From Pelargonium cotyledonis (lineage: Eukaryota > Streptophyta > Magnoliopsida > Geraniales > Geraniaceae), in assembly GCA_036897625.1 (NCBI GenBank), contig JAYMTA010000018.1:43160-107159 (forward strand): DNA of 64,000 nt, given 5' to 3'. Under the pieces are notes generated by a model that worked only from the letters and a program-made list of their open reading frames with translations, had not been told where the DNA came from and searched no databases. The position numbers were made by a program, and so were the translations under genes. Every line of letters begins with the position of its first letter. Within the stretch, counting starts at the first letter, position 1. Below, in pieces: positions 11,173-25,300 of this stretch.

Positions 11173-13939
11173 TAAAGGATTAGTCAAGATATTTCGAAGT
11201 ATATTAAAGCACCCTTTTTATAAGATAGTCATAGGGTTTTCAAGAGAATGAATCGCTTTTTATATAGAACTTCTTACTACGACCCGATAGAAAGTGGAAG
11301 GAACCTTATAGCGATACCCTAAATAGAGTCTAATTGGATCCAAACGGCTACTTATCAGCTAAGGCACTAGGGGCACTTGACTTGAAAAATGCAGTCAATT
11401 AAATATGGGATTGCCTAGCTTTTTTAAAATATTTTATATATTTGTATAATGAATCTCATTGAAAATCCCACATTCTTACAAACCCTGTTTTCTGTACTCT
11501 ACTTACACCTTTTTGCTTAATAGTTCTTGGCTTGGGTAAAACAATGTATCTTTTGTATATCACCTGGACTTTTTTTATATAAATAGAATACTTTTTCTAT
11601 TGAGGTAAGAAAATTTTTGTTTTCAAAGTATCAGTAAGCAGGAGCTAGGGAATCTAGCTTACTCGTCCTTGTGGTTGTAATAATGGAATTACAGAAAAAT
11701 CTATGGCTTCTAGTAAAAGTTCAGCCCTTTAATCTAAAATTAGCTACTATTTACTCCTATTACTAAGGATATATCTTCAGGGTTTATCGGTATACCCTAA
11801 TTAAATATTCAAACAGGAGTTCTTGCGTAACTTTCCTATAAGATATATCCTATAAAAAGGACCCTAAATTGACTTTTAAACAATTTATATAGCAAGGGAT
11901 TTCTCCTTGGTTTCATTTTAGACTATATAGGGAATAAGAAATTTCCTGCTCTAAGAAGGGAACGAGCCTACTTTCACTGACATAACAATTTTTAGATGTT
12001 TTAATCGACATGTAGCAGTTATTTGATAGATCTTCTTATATCGATAACAAGAACTTTTAACTATAGATTTTAGTTTGGCAATGTGTAATTCTAGTATTTA
12101 GTTGAGTGTTAGATAGTCCTTTATATAAAAAGCCACAAGATTTTTCTAAATCCAAAGAAGTGTTTTGTATAGTAATTTGTAGAGTACTTCTCCGGATATC
12201 ACAAGGTTGTTGTGTTTTACTGAAAGGGACTCCCTCTGAGTTTTTTTTTAGGAAGTGTCCGCTGTTCTACTTAGTTTTCTTTTTGTAATCACGGGAACTT
12301 ATTAAAAGTGAGTCACTTGTAGTTGTTTAAAGGGGCAGCCCCTCCGGGTTTGGGCAAGATGATCAAAACACGTAATTGAGCAGTTGGATAGAGAAGTCCT
12401 TTGTTAAGCTCTGACTAAAATCTGGTATAGCTATAGTGAATAATATCAAGGATTCGCCTTTATCATTAATAGAAGTACCTACCTAATTCATCTAAAATCT
12501 CTGACTCTTCAAGATCGAGTTACAAATCCCATTTCCTTCGAACATATTACAGCTCTCTTTCCCGGCACGTCGCAGGTTCAAGTTCCAAAGCTAGTGTCAA
12601 AAGTCAATAGTGGATCCTTTAAAAGCTGAGTTATACATCTTTGTACTAGTAAATATATTATAACATTAAATAACTTTTTCCTAAATCTCTAATTTCTAAG
12701 TCTAGTTTTTAAGTTTTAAGGCAGCAAAGCTCTCGTGTAAAAATATCCATTTCAAAAACCCTTTATTAGTAAAGCCGCAAGGATAGAACTTTTTAGTTTC
12801 TTTTTGCTTAATATTGGCTCTTACTTACCCACCATAGGCTGCCCTTTACCTGGGAGACAACTAAACCTTTTGTATATTTGTTTTGTTTTAATCCCAGTTT
12901 TTTGTTTTGGGATTCTTTAATTGTCAATACAAGCACAGGGCTAACTTATATTATAGAGAAGTAGGTAAAGATAAAATAAGCAGATGTGTAATTTCAGTCT
13001 AATTGAAGCCTCAGTCTTGCTAATGAATAGCTTGAGGAACGTATGTATTCCTAGAATTTTTTATCCACGTTGTACCAAAAGTTTATATAACCTTTATATA
13101 GCGGTAGAATAGGTAGCTCAAAAAGTGAAAGAATATTAATTAAGATATAATTTTGGATGGGTTTTAAAACTACTTTAGTACCAAAGCCTTTCTTTGTATT
13201 TCAAAAAGATACTAATTATTTAAAAATTAGTTTAGTTATTATAGGCTACCCGCTTAACTTATTACTTATCGATCAATATAATAATATAGTGTTTTCTTCT
13301 ATTTGTTCCAAAACAGATAAAGGACAGCTACTATTTATTACTTTTTTAAAAATTTCTCATTGGTAAGGCCCTCATTATAAGTAATTCCGCCTTTTTATTT
13401 TATAAGATTTATTTAAAAGAGTTTTTTAGACGAAAAATCCCTGAACCTGAATCTCAATTAGAAAGTTTTAACTAGAGATGGATGGGAACCCTAGGATAAA
13501 ATTCTTTTACTGCTACATTACAGAATATAAAAGGAGGAAATTCCTTTAGTTTTGGTTTTACATTTGTTCAACCACTTACCGGAAAAGATAAAAAATGCTG
13601 AATTTCCCATATTACTTCTTTCAGGAATCCCTATTATAGATCGGGTTTAATACTGAGACTAATTTTAGTAAACCTTAACTCCATTAAAAGAGAACTACTA
13701 TCTATTATTTCCAGGTTTTACTTACTTAAATATCTTATAAGACTATTAACAATACGCCTTGAAAACTAAGAAACTTAGGCTTTATAGCTAGAATGTGGGA
13801 GCACTTCTAATAATATAGAGAGGACATGAGTTTTCCTTAATTTTGAAACCAATATCGCAGAATTTGAAACCTCCTTAATTGTAAGACTTGTAATTCATGG
13901 CATTCTCTAATTCAAATATTACTATTTATCCTCTCTAAG

Positions 13940-14000
13940 AGTGGACTTGAACCATGTACATGTAGCTGCTTCCAATGGTGCTTGGGTTAGTTGAATATCT
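13940..14000 (-). pseudogene. tRNA-like relic
   Basis: Read on the minus strand it contains AAGCACCATTGGAAGCAGC and then CATGGTTCAAGTCCACTC, in the order anticodon-arm-like then T-arm-like. ATTGGAA is also the anticodon loop of plastid trnS-GGA, but the stem does not pair properly. The acceptor ends do not pair. It shares the GCAC...TTGGAA...GGTTCAAGTCC layout with other relics in the window. Confidence 0.35.
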
Positions 14001-14282
14001 TTTAGGTAGGTTTTCTTATACGGGGTAGAGTTTAGTTTTCAAGCTACGGGTGGGCTTCTGCGCGAGTAAAAGGTCTATAAATTCTCACTTGTTTTTTATA
14101 CTTAAAGCTCTTTGTTAATAGACTCAGTCATAGATGTTTAGGGGATCCCTTTCGAAATTACGATAAGTATAGAAGTTTTAGACTAATAAAAAGTATAGAA
14201 AAGATCTACACAATGTAATATATATATATATAAACTTAAGGAATTCCTCCCCCCTATTAAACGGAAATCTAATAACCTCGAT

Positions 14283-14345
14283 GGTTAAGTTTAAGTAATA
14301 AGCTGTTAACTTTTGAAATATCATAGGTTCAAATCGAATTATCTT
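14283..14345 (+). pseudogene. tRNA-like relic with a GTT anticodon loop
   Basis: The stretch reads GATGGTTAAG (D-arm-like), then an anticodon arm ATAAG-CTGTTAA-CTTTT whose stem pairs in four of five positions around a seven-base loop with GTT, then CATAGGTTCAAATCG as the T-arm box. The T stem and acceptor are decayed. The loop would fit tRNA-Asn. Confidence 0.4.
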
Positions 14346-15479
14346 GGATCTGGGGTTAGGCTATTTGTAACATGGAGCCTCCTTGACCAACCCCAACCAA
14401 GTAGTTCTTTTTTCCGTCTTGAGGAAGGTTGACGATGTACAGATAATCATGCTTCTAATTTACCTACTTTAGCTTCTGCTACCCTTCTATTGCGCGAATG
14501 CTCGGATCTCCTTCCTTAAATTCTTATTATTAAAAATTGATGTACATACGATTCTAGTACTTCTTAAGTCAAAAGCACCACCTTCTAATTTAGACAACAG
14601 TTAGTCAGCTAATACGTTAACTCAAAGGCATCAGGTATTAGTAAGTTCTTATAACACGGGTTGCTTTGGAAGGCATCCCATCCATCTTAGACTTGAACTT
14701 TTAGTTTAGTCGCCATGCAGATAAACCACGAGTTCGAAACGAAAGGGTTTCCTAAGTTTTTGAATTCGAGGATATTATGTCTTATAAGAGCTCTATCTTC
14801 TTTGTTAGAAACTCCTAAAAGTCAATATAGTGCTAATATAAAATGGATGCTCCTTGGTCCATAGGGGTCCCCCTATGATAAATTTCTTAGTATGCTGTGG
14901 AATACTCTTAACCCACAGCTTGCCCTCCGTTTCGAACAAATTTTGTTTCTTACCATTCTAAGTAGAGCAAAAACTGGTCTAGTATAAATTATAGCAAGCG
15001 GGCTCCCTGCGCGTTAGATCCAAATTTAATTAAAAAAGCACTTGTTTATTCCCTTGGTTTTGAATTCCATGAGCGCCCCGTTGCAATTTGTAAAAGGAAA
15101 CAAGTATAATAGTCGGCGTTCGAACCCTCTATGGCCTTTAATTAAAATTTAAGTACAATGCTCTACTTTAACTGCTATATATTCTAGCTATTAGGCTGGG
15201 AAGGCCTTAGGTTTTCTTTACTTTCATATGTCCTCTTCTGGCTTTTAGGATTTCTCTTACCCTGAGCAGGACCTCCTTTATTAAGGTTTTTTTGACTATG
15301 TCCTCTATTTACATAGCTTGTTTCTTACTATCTTATGTAGGATTGTATCCATTTCCGGTCTCCTTCCAGATTAAATACTAGGGTTTATGGATTCTTTCCC
15401 CTTAAAACCCTGACCAACTTAAATACCCCTCCGACCTAACTAGAAATCCTCTTGCTCCTTTATAACTAAGATAAAAAAG

Positions 15480-18330
15480 AGACATAATCAAAGAGGACTC
15501 TCTAATCCTTTAATGGTTGGGATTGCTGCTGCTAAGAAAGTTCTAGGTAGATTTCTGAGCAAAGGTAAGATCCAGAGTCTAGTTTCTTTTCCATTTAAGA
15601 GGAAGTCAAGAAGTCATTTGAAAGTCGGGTAGATTTATTAGATCCAGGTATTTCTTAGTTAGGTATTCAATAAAAGGCTTGCTGACTTGTGTTTTAACGT
15701 AACTGGTTGTGTATAACAGGTTTTGGTATTGTTTCTAATACACCTGGATTTGTTATCCTTTAGCTTTATTTTATTTATTAGTGGAATAGAGAAAACTATT
15801 GTAAGGAATTAAAAGTAGGGCTAGAGTTATCAATTAATTTGTATTTTTTAAGAGTATAAAGGCATTAAGTCAAGAAGAAGTTTTCTAAAGTAAAGAGCCT
15901 TAATTTCCAATTTCTAGTACAAAGTCAAGAATTTTCTGGGCTTTTCTTTTAGTGTAAGTCTGTCTAAAGTTCGTATCCTCCCTACTGATAAACACAAAAG
16001 CACAAGAGGAAATTCTCTTTATCTTAGAAAACTTAATACCTATACTAAATTAAGGGCAAACTTACTATTATTTATAACTGGTAATACAGTATATTAACTA
16101 TAGAATCCCTTACTTACTTACTAGCTCCATTAGAACAATAAGACAGGTCTCTTTCTTCTCTTTGTCTCCTATAAGCAGCTTTCTGATGGGTATCTTTCTA
16201 GCCTTCTTCTATCTCCTAATCGGTCCTATCAAAGGGTATATATTTCCTAATAAGGTTCCAGCTTTCTAAGTATAGCTCACGAAAACTTGGTATGAAGCTA
16301 GGAAGTCAATAAGTTAAGTGTTAGTTAAGCATTTTCTTAAGCTAAAAGTTTAAGGGTTTTCCAGTTGTTCGTTAGCCAGTAGGGTTTTCCTGAAGGGGAA
16401 TTGCTTTCTTGATGTCCTATTCTGGGTTTCCCAATTTCAGATAGTAAAGATTTCTATTAGCTAAAGTAAAGAAATTTCTCTAATAAAAAAAAAAAAAAGG
16501 TCTGTGTTTTTTCTGGTGTTGCTGCTGCTAGTGTAAGGTGTTATATCTATAGTACTCTACGGCATTAACCTCCAAAAAGGGGGCTTTTAGTCGGTAAGAT
16601 GGGATGTACTCAATCAAGATTCTATTAAGGTTCTTATCCTCGTTATCGATAAACTACAAAAGCAAGAGGAATATTCCCTTAAGTTAGTATACTCTAATAC
16701 ATAAGCCTGGGGGAACAGCTATCCAATAATTTTAACAATATTAACAATCTAATCACCTATATAATACTATCTCTAGCAAATAAGGCAGGGAATAAAGCTT
16801 TCCGAGTCCTGCTAATAGATAAATAAAGGTATAGCAGCTTTGAGAGGTTCTAAATGAAAGTAGAATCCTTAAGACTCTTAATAAACAAGTTCTGAATTAA
16901 GTCAAGAGTCAGTGAAGTCCTAAGCTAAGAAGTTGATGGGGCACTTTCCCTAATAGGTATTTAGAAACTGGTTATGAGTAGGAGTTTTAGAGGTCTGTTT
17001 AAGAGTTTTTCTCCTGAAATTAAGCCTGTTTTCTTTGTAGTAGTAGGTCTCTTTGTGTGAGATTGATTATACTCTAAGACTACTAAATGAGTATGAGTCA
17101 GCGTGACTGTAGTGTCAGATAAGTTCCTGCTTTTTGTTGAATAGTTTAGATAATAAAGAAATGAATCCACCCTCAACTTTATATAGAGATTCTCTAAGCC
17201 ATAGATTAATAGGTGGATTTTGAGTTCCCTTTGAATTCTAGTTATAGTCAAGAATTTCTAAATCAAGTATAGTTCGAGAAAGTATTCACTTAGGTATAGG
17301 TAGAAGTTTCCCAAGCAAGGTCAATAGAAGGTCAATGGCAGTCGATGTTGCTCTTCTTAAGGTGGACCCAGTTGAGAACTGGTTTCTTGAGGTGCTAATG
17401 TAAAGTAGGTGTATTTAGTAGTTAATGAAAGAAGGTGAACTGAACCGAGGAGAAGTACCTGTATTGCTAGAATGAAGGACTTATACTTATATTATAGAAT
17501 TTCTTGTTAGATAGAGACAGAAACGGATTTCCGATAATGTATTCTGGCTCTTGTTAGCAAAGGAGTTAGTTTCAGAATGAATTGTCTTTGTAAGGATAGG
17601 TAGGAAGAGCTATTATTGGTCTTTGAGAGTTGAGTCCTAAGCTTTAAACTGCTATGCTTTTCTAGTCAGTCAGTGTATTCTAAAGGGATTTCAAAGTACA
17701 AAGTATATAGTGGTCTTCTTAAAGGGGAATTTCTTTCTTTCTCTTTTGCTTTTAGGGATTCTGTAATTAATGAGAATTTAAGGAATAGAGCTCAAGTTCA
17801 AGTCATTTGTATTTTTTTTAGAGCCCTTATTTTCGAGTTTATTTATGTTGGTGTCCTGGAGTGTATAAAGGGTCTATCATATACCATAATGCATTAACCT
17901 CCTAACCAAGGATGTTTAGGTAATAGAGATGAATAAAGGACTGTATAAAGTTTGTATCTTCTTTAATGGGGAGCTAGAAGTCTTATCCTTAGGGACTTCT
18001 TTACTACTTTGTTAATTTACTGTGTCTGTAGCAGTTTTGGAAGTAATCTAATTCTGCTTTTAGTATCCCGTTGAGTTGAATAGATATAGGAATTCTAAAG
18101 CAAGGTTAAGGGCTCAATTAACTATTAAAATCTAAGGAATTGAACTATTATAGGGTGGTATCAACAACAGGGGAGTACCTAAGGAGCATTAATAACTTCA
18201 GGGTTATTCTGTTGAAGTTGAATCGGTATTCCTTATTTTTGTTTGTTTATAGTTAAAAAGAGTTTTCTGATGAATGGGATTTGCTTTCTTTATTATGTCA
18301 TGCTTGTTTTACCCAAAGTACAAAGATAAG
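15480..18330. repeat. Array of diverged repeats, spacing about 0.67 and 1.33 kb
   Basis: Several stretches align with one another at similar spacing. Around 15966, 16634 and 17947 there is a shared segment of the form AAGTTYGTATCCTC...GATAAAC...AAGAGGAA. Around 16383, 17712 and 18261 there is GTTTTCTGAAGGGGAATTGC-like sequence followed by TTTCTT. Around 16508-16640 and 17840-17960 there is GGTGT...AGTGTAAAGG...GCATTAACCTCC...TTTAG.GGTAAGA. Copies are strongly diverged, with many small insertions and deletions, so the family is old. Related copies of the first segment appear near 29740 and 34975. A 13- to 14-base A run lies near 16485. No coding capacity was recognised. Confidence 0.55.
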
Positions 18331-18879
18331 GTATATAATTATATTGGGACCTTAAAGCCTTAAATGAATGGTTATAAACCTTTATGAGCTAAATGTATCC
18401 AATGTATCAACGAAAAGCTATGAATAAATGGTATTTTGTGATATAAGATGTTTTGGGGTTTCCAGTTAATTAAAGTAAGAGAGTATGCTTTGCAGTTGTT
18501 GCAGGTTACAATATGAGGTTGATTCCGACTTACCTTATTTAGAGAGCTTTTTCCGATCCATGTGTATAGCTAGTAAAGGTGTTCAAGATCTAATGGAAAG
18601 CGACGATCTAAAGGAGGTTCCAAACTCAATCATATTTCGGTTTTGGATTCTGTAACTCATTCAATTCCGGTCAATTGACGGCACTGCAGAGAGCTTACCG
18701 TACTATTGATAACTATTCCTGATTTACTAACCTGTCAATCAATTTAGGTCTTTTACTTCTTGAGCTAACTATATAATTCAAAGCTAATCTCGTCTCGATC
18801 GGCAAAGGGTTCCGGATGACAGGAATTCTGACTTTATTTGACTAGGGGCTACCAAAAGAGTTGGCTAATCTTATAGGAA
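18331..18879. other. Non-coding spacer
   Basis: No gene, tRNA or repeat was recognised in these 550 bases. The G+C content rises toward the right, leading into the next block. Confidence 0.5.
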
Positions 18880-19310
18880 TATAAGAATTTCCACGACTCT
18901 GTGATCTTAAACTATTCGTGTGAAGGCAAGCGTGGAATCTCCTTTTTTGGTTCTACAAATAGAAACGGATACCCTGGGAACCCTCGATTTAGGGTCTCGA
19001 GCAAGGTGTAACTCATTTAGATTAGACAAGAGGTATGAAAGATACTCGCTTCTTAATGGCTCTAATTAGAAGAAGAATTGGGGGGAGCATTCATGGATAT
19101 AACCTGTGGATAAGCGGCTACTGTACTTTTCGCCAGCTTTTGGAAGCTACCCAGCTCCCTTACAAAACTCGAGTAAGTCCTTTATCTACTATATTGCATA
19201 GGATTCGAGCAAGGCAAAAGGGAGTCCTATTTGCTACTTTACCAGAGTTCCCTTGGTATGCCCGCCCGAGAGATTCCTCTAGATCTTATTAGTACTAAAA
19301 GGGTTTTTAT
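18880..19310. other. Less AT-rich island with an 85-codon open frame
   Basis: This block is visibly less AT-rich than its surroundings, nearer to the usual composition of plant mitochondrial DNA. The plus strand has an open frame at 19035-19292 that starts MKDTRFLMALIRRRIGG and is rich in R, L and aromatic residues. I do not recognise it as a family member. It may be a relic of ancestral mitochondrial sequence that has drifted less than its flanks, or a chance frame. No ribosome binding site or promoter can be argued. Confidence 0.35.
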
Positions 19311-22300
19311 AAGACCCGAAGCTTCATGGATTGAAAATTCCCTACCTAAAAAGAAGGGGTTTAAATGTAACTAACAAATCTAATTAATTATAGTACAACA
19401 CTCATATAAACACGCCCGCTATGCCACAAAACACAAGGAAAAACCCACATAGTTAAAAAATCTCAGTTACTCAAGCGCGCAGTCCTTACTTAATAGAATA
19501 AACTTTCGGTGTACTCTTTATTTACACTTACCTCGAACGTATGGATCCCTTTTGTATTTAGCTTACATACTCCTGAAGCTTAGATAGAGTATTTCGTTAA
19601 TCTAGGAATAAAAGCCATTACGTTATATGATCCTGAATAGAGTTCTTGTTTCTCCATTATTTTAGAAGAATAAAGTAAGTAGCTGCTGTACAAAATTGTA
19701 AAAACTCTTAAAGCTTTAGTAATAAAAAACAAAAAGTAGTCGAGAAAAGAGGAGGTCCTAATCTATACTTGGAAAGCTTTCTTTTCTAAATTGAAGTTAA
19801 GAGGGTAGAAGAAAAGAAAATAAGGGATTAGGAAAAGTACGAAGGTGCGGTTTTGTGAGCATTCTCTCTCTATAAAAAGGGTCCATAATATATCTGATAG
19901 AGAAAGTTATTCTCTGGCTCAAAGGTACTTAGAATATGTTTTTTAGTTAAGAAGAAGTTCCTTAGCTTTGCGAGAAAAGAGCACAGATACCTCTACATTT
20001 CCTACAAGTTCCGCCGCTCAGAACTTTCGTAAGAGTAATCAAAAGTACTCAAAATTCTGGTTTCACGAAGGTGCAAAGTCAGGTAATACGGGTTTCGTAG
20101 GGTAATTGAAGAGACAAGTACAAAGAATTTTCCCATAATGTAAGCCTTAATCTTATATCCTAGAGACTATAGCGGGCCTGTGAAGATTCCTGGAAACACT
20201 GTTTGAATTACATTTCAATAGGTATGCTATTAAGAAGCAAAGTAATAAAAAAAGGAAGCCCCGGAGTAACCAATGCCAGTGCTGAGTAAATCCTCTAAAA
20301 AAGATAAGTATCCCTGAAGTTAAAGACAAAATAAAAACAAACCGGGGTTTTGGCAGTTCCCTTTCCTAAATACAGGTTACTCTGTAGCTTTATCGAAGTT
20401 ATAAAGTACACATAATTTACTAGTTCAGCACAATGGATATAGATTCGCAAAACCCTTCTTTTTTGTAAAGCGCCAGTTGAAAAGCTCTTGAAATTAGGGG
20501 TAACAAAAGAGTCTAAATTTCTCGAAGCTCAAGGAAATTGATCTCTAATTTCTTTCAAACTGGGGGGTAAAAAGTACCCTTTCTCCCGTAAAATAGAAAT
20601 TATCTGCTCTATAGCTTTATATAATATAATATTACTATGCTCGGGTTAGAGAAAAAGGTAAGAAAGGGCCTCCACAAATATTCTTTAATAATCCCGGATT
20701 TTCCTATATATTTAGAGAATTGCTCTCTCAAATTTAACTCCTTAGATGTGCTCTTTATACCTTTTGCCAAATTAAGAAATTAAGCCCTTCTTGCGGTAAA
20801 AACAGAGGGGCCCTATATCCCTATATAAAGGCTGTATGTAATTTATAAGAATTCCTCCCTAAAAACCTTATTAGAATACTTACTCACTGCTGAAGAGGAA
20901 TCTAACCTAAGAATTTCCAATTGTATACCCAGGAACTATTATATAACATTCATTTCCTTATTTGCTTTCTGCAACCGCCTTATTTTTAGTTACTTACTAG
21001 ATTCTAGATTTTAAAGTAAAGACCAAAAGGGGTAACAACCCGGGTTATTCCCTTATTCCCTGACATTTATCCTACCACCCAATACCCTATCCAAAGAACT
21101 CTTTTTAGGCACAAAAGCTATGGATACCCTGGTTAAGGGGAAAAAAAACTAAGGATAACACAAAAACTTCTTAATTTTAAAACAGCTAAAGTTATGATAA
21201 ATTTTTTAGTGAACTTCCTTTTCTTTGAATTAGCAAATCATTTTATCCAAAACAGATTCAGTCTACTATACTCTTTATTTTATCTTAAAAGGACACAGAT
21301 GCCTATCCTTTAAGAATAAAGGAAGAGCTAACAAAATTCCCTTTTCGGGACATGGCTACTAGAGGTTCCCTATATAACTTCAATGAAACAATTACAAGTA
21401 TTAATTCAAAAAGAGTTTAAGTGCTCTAAAATTTGTCATTTTTTCTCGATTCGAACCAAGTTATCTCTAAAAAAAAAGCTATCCCTTTGAAGCCCTTGAA
21501 ATATTCTATAGCCAAAGTTTTCTCGGAAAATTGTCTAACTCTCGGTCGATAGAGCAGAGCTTCGTACTTATAGTTTAGTTTGAAATCCCCATATGAACAT
21601 AGGCTCAAAGCTAGAGTACAACCCCTTTTAATAGTAGAACTGTTATGCCTTAGACTCTATTTAGTATAAAAATTGAGTTAAACAGCACAGACTTTAGTTA
21701 AAAGTAACAAATACAATTGCTCGCATACGTCTTAGTGTAGGAGTCTTCCTTATAAAGATTAACTGAGGACTAAATAACAAGACAAGAGTTTCGAACTACT
21801 TTGATTTCAGGTTTAGACTTCTAACTTATCGAGAAATTTTCCACTCCTAAACTTCTCTCAATTCTCAAACTTATAGAAAGAGCTCCATTTGTACAGTGCT
21901 CTTTATATACTCGTGCTCTTGTATAAATCGTACTCCCTTAGGCGTATAGAACCCCTTAATATCATGTAACTTGAACTTAATCCAGGATTTGTACCTTTCA
22001 TATAGTGTTTTATAACTTCTTTCGTGATTAGGTGTAGAGGAAGTCTTCTCTTCTCTCCTTATATATCAAATGAATTTACTAATATAGTTTTTTTTACTTT
22101 CTAGAGTTGGGAGAGCAAATAAATCAGGATTGCTTTCAATAATCGAGTCCCTGTTGTTTAATATTTTTTTAAACACCTTAACCTCACTCCAGGTCGGAAT
22201 GTCAGATAGAACAGACAAAATTGGAAGGACTTCCGTTATTTTAGGTAGGAGTAATAATCAACAAGATTACATCAAGTGAGAGAGACTTGTAAAGAGGTTG

Positions 22301-25300
22301 GCGGATCAAGTACAAGATGCCTAATTAGGAGAGTATAAGTTCGAATTCTACTTTGCAAATAAAACCCTAAAAAATCTTAACAGGTTTATTATGGGTGTAC
22401 CCTTTACGCTTAATACTAAATTAGGACTAGCAAAAAAAAAAAATATCCTATTCAAAATTCAAAAAACATTAGCCTCGAGTCTCGGTATACGTTCTATGAA
22501 GAAATTATTCAAAATACACTAAAATTAGCCGAAGCTTTTCCGGTAAGAATAACAGAATCCTAAGCAGCTCCGAGTCGCTCAGTTATATGGAAATTCAAAA
22601 TATGCAGCTCGGTTCATATAGATAGAACCTTCCGCCCTTTGCCTACAAGCTCTTGAGTAAGCAGGGCTCTTTTTTGTGAATTTGCCCTAGATTTATTTAG
22701 ATGCTTTCAAACTTTATCATATTAAAACGTTGCTTTTGTTTAATCTCTTTTAGGGAAGTCAAAAACTCCAGTATTAGCCGCTGTTGAGGGATTTAAAGCC
22801 TCTTTATTAAAAAAAAAGAAGGATCGATTTTTTAGAGAGCTTTCTATGCCCCTTTTTTACAGGGTATTCCTATGTCTTGAGTTAATTCTACATTTCAAAA
22901 AAAAACCTGGTACAAAAGCTTTTCACAAGGATGGAAGGCCTAAAATATCACAAAAGTACAACAAGGTAGAAGGCTCCTCACAGGGGAGTCAAGCTTTGCT
23001 CGAGCCAGAAAAAAGCGTATTTATTCGTAGTATAAAATGGGGTTGGTGCTAATGAAAAAGATCCTCCTAGGGATTTTTTGGCTAGTTCTTAGTTTTATTC
23101 AAAGGTAATTTAAAGAAAGTTTTACTGATATAATTAATGTTTTTGTTGTACCCGTTGCTATAATAATTGCCTTAAGCAAGCTCGATAAGAGGTCTTTTTT
23201 CTTATATTAACACCTTCGTTTCTTAGACCTAATTGCCTGATGAGGCATCCACGGTATTATAGGAACCTTCACTCATATTTACTTCTTTCTTTAATGGGAG
23301 ATTAGATAGATTACACGGATTATTGTAAAATTCAGCCCTGCCTTTGTATTCCCCAAAATCCTTTTTATTATAATCCTGATGCAACAGTTTTTTATGAGTC
23401 CTAAGCGGTTCAAGTCAATCCGATTAATTGTTGGGCTTTAAATATCCTACAGAAAAGACTGATCTTAACAGAATTCTGTACTTCAAAAACTATATATTAT
23501 ATAGAATACAGGATCTCAAAGAACACCTTTTCCAGGTATATAGGCGCATCTACAACAACTAGCTAGCCCTGAAACTAATTTAGATAATAAAGGAGTTTTT
23601 CGGGAACCCTAGAGTTATTCATGACCGGCTGCTTTTCTTGAAAACAGAGTGGTGACCCAATTGGTAGAAGTATGGGTACCCATGTACCAGGTAGATCAAA
23701 AAGTTATTAGAAATGCCAACTTATTTATTAGCTTTCTTTTTGGGGACTTCAAGCTACTTAATACAACTAATATAAATCAGGGGTCATCCCAGGTTAATTC
23801 GGGTAGTTTTTTTGAAAGGAAACTCTTAGAATTAGCACTTGGAGTTTTACTAAACCTTCTCCTTAACTATAAGAGATCTCTTTTCTGTTACTTTAGAAAA
23901 ATTTTATAGGAGTCATCAAAAAGACTACCTTTTACTAGCGGGAACTTTCTTAAATTTAGTATATTTTGTATTATGAAACTTAGGCTTTTTTCATCAGGCA
24001 AGGTCCTGTCTACTCTTTCCCTTTACGAAGTTTGCTTCAAAACTGGGATTTCTTTAAAAAAGAGCTCCTTAATTTACTGCCGATTTTTTAAGAGAAAGCA
24101 GAGAAGAAAACCTCTTATCATACTTATGTTCAGGATTTACTAATTAAGTCTAATACAAAAACCTATTCTATACATAAAAAAGAGGGCCCATACCCCTTCT
24201 ATTATAGAAACCCCGGACGACTGAGCACTTAAAGAAGCATATATCCCTTGAAATTTCTTAGAAGTACTCGATTTGAACCTTTACGTGCGGATTCCATGAA
24301 CCGGCACTTTAACCGAAAGAATCCTTCATTTAATGTGCATGTCTTAGCGTATATCCTCAGGAAAAACTGTCATAAGAATGCATAGAAGTACCTTGTTAAA
24401 GTATACAAGTTCCATTTGGTTTTAATAATGTTTATTACTTTTCTTGTTATATACAGAACTTTTTATATTCTCAAAAGGGCGCTTCTAAAGACTAGAAACT
24501 ACTTCTCCACTGCCCGTCGCCCTACAAAGTCTAAAATTTCAACATTGTAACCCAACTAGTTAAGAAGGTTATTTCCAAGCTCTTGCTTCTATTGTTAATT
24601 CAGATTTATAAAGCCTTTGTACGTTGTTAATATTTTATATAATGCTCTTTTATTTCTATTTTAGTGAAATGGATTTTTACAAAATCTTATCTAACCTATC
24701 TCTTTTTAATAAGCTGAAGGAGTCATAAACAAGTTTTCAAAAGAGAATATTGAAAGGATTCTACAAAGTATTCTGAGTACAATATATCAGAAAAGAGTAG
24801 GCCCGACACGGGCTTCAGACATAGCTTTAGGTTCGAATGGAGTCGTCATAGGGAATTTTGTCTAATTTCATTTATATATTCTGATACCTTGCCCCAAAAA
24901 AGAATATAACAGTATTCATTCGGTAAAGAAGATAAATTCCGGGAAATTCCTTGTTATGGATCGGAGTAAGTTGTGCTTGACATGTTTGGTATTCTATAAA
25001 GATAAAATAACTAACTCTTTCTGACCTTTCATAAGAAGAAATTTCTTACAAGAAAGGTTGGCCTTCAAAAATTCTCAATTATCTACAAAACGCCGACTAA
25101 CGTGTAATTTGACTCTGTTTGAATTTTACGAAAAGAAAACCTCAAATGCTTAGACTTAACTGACATAATTAGTTAAAAGTAGAGACAAATGCTCCATCAA
25201 AGAAAGTGATTTCAGATGGGATAATATTTACTTAAGATGACTACAGGTGCTTCGGAGGTCCCTTTCACCTCAATCTTTTGATGTTATAGGAATCCAATAT

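Larger units (their letters stand above)
11173..15479. other. AT-rich non-coding DNA with tRNA-like relics
   Basis: No gene was recognised. T-arm-like boxes occur on the plus strand near 12571-12588, 14322-14340 and 15112-15130, and on the minus strand near 13941-13998 and 14685-14720. A TA dinucleotide run sits at about 14218-14232. The open frames of 60-70 codons at 12106 and 13157 have no resemblance to known proteins and look fortuitous. Confidence 0.55.
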
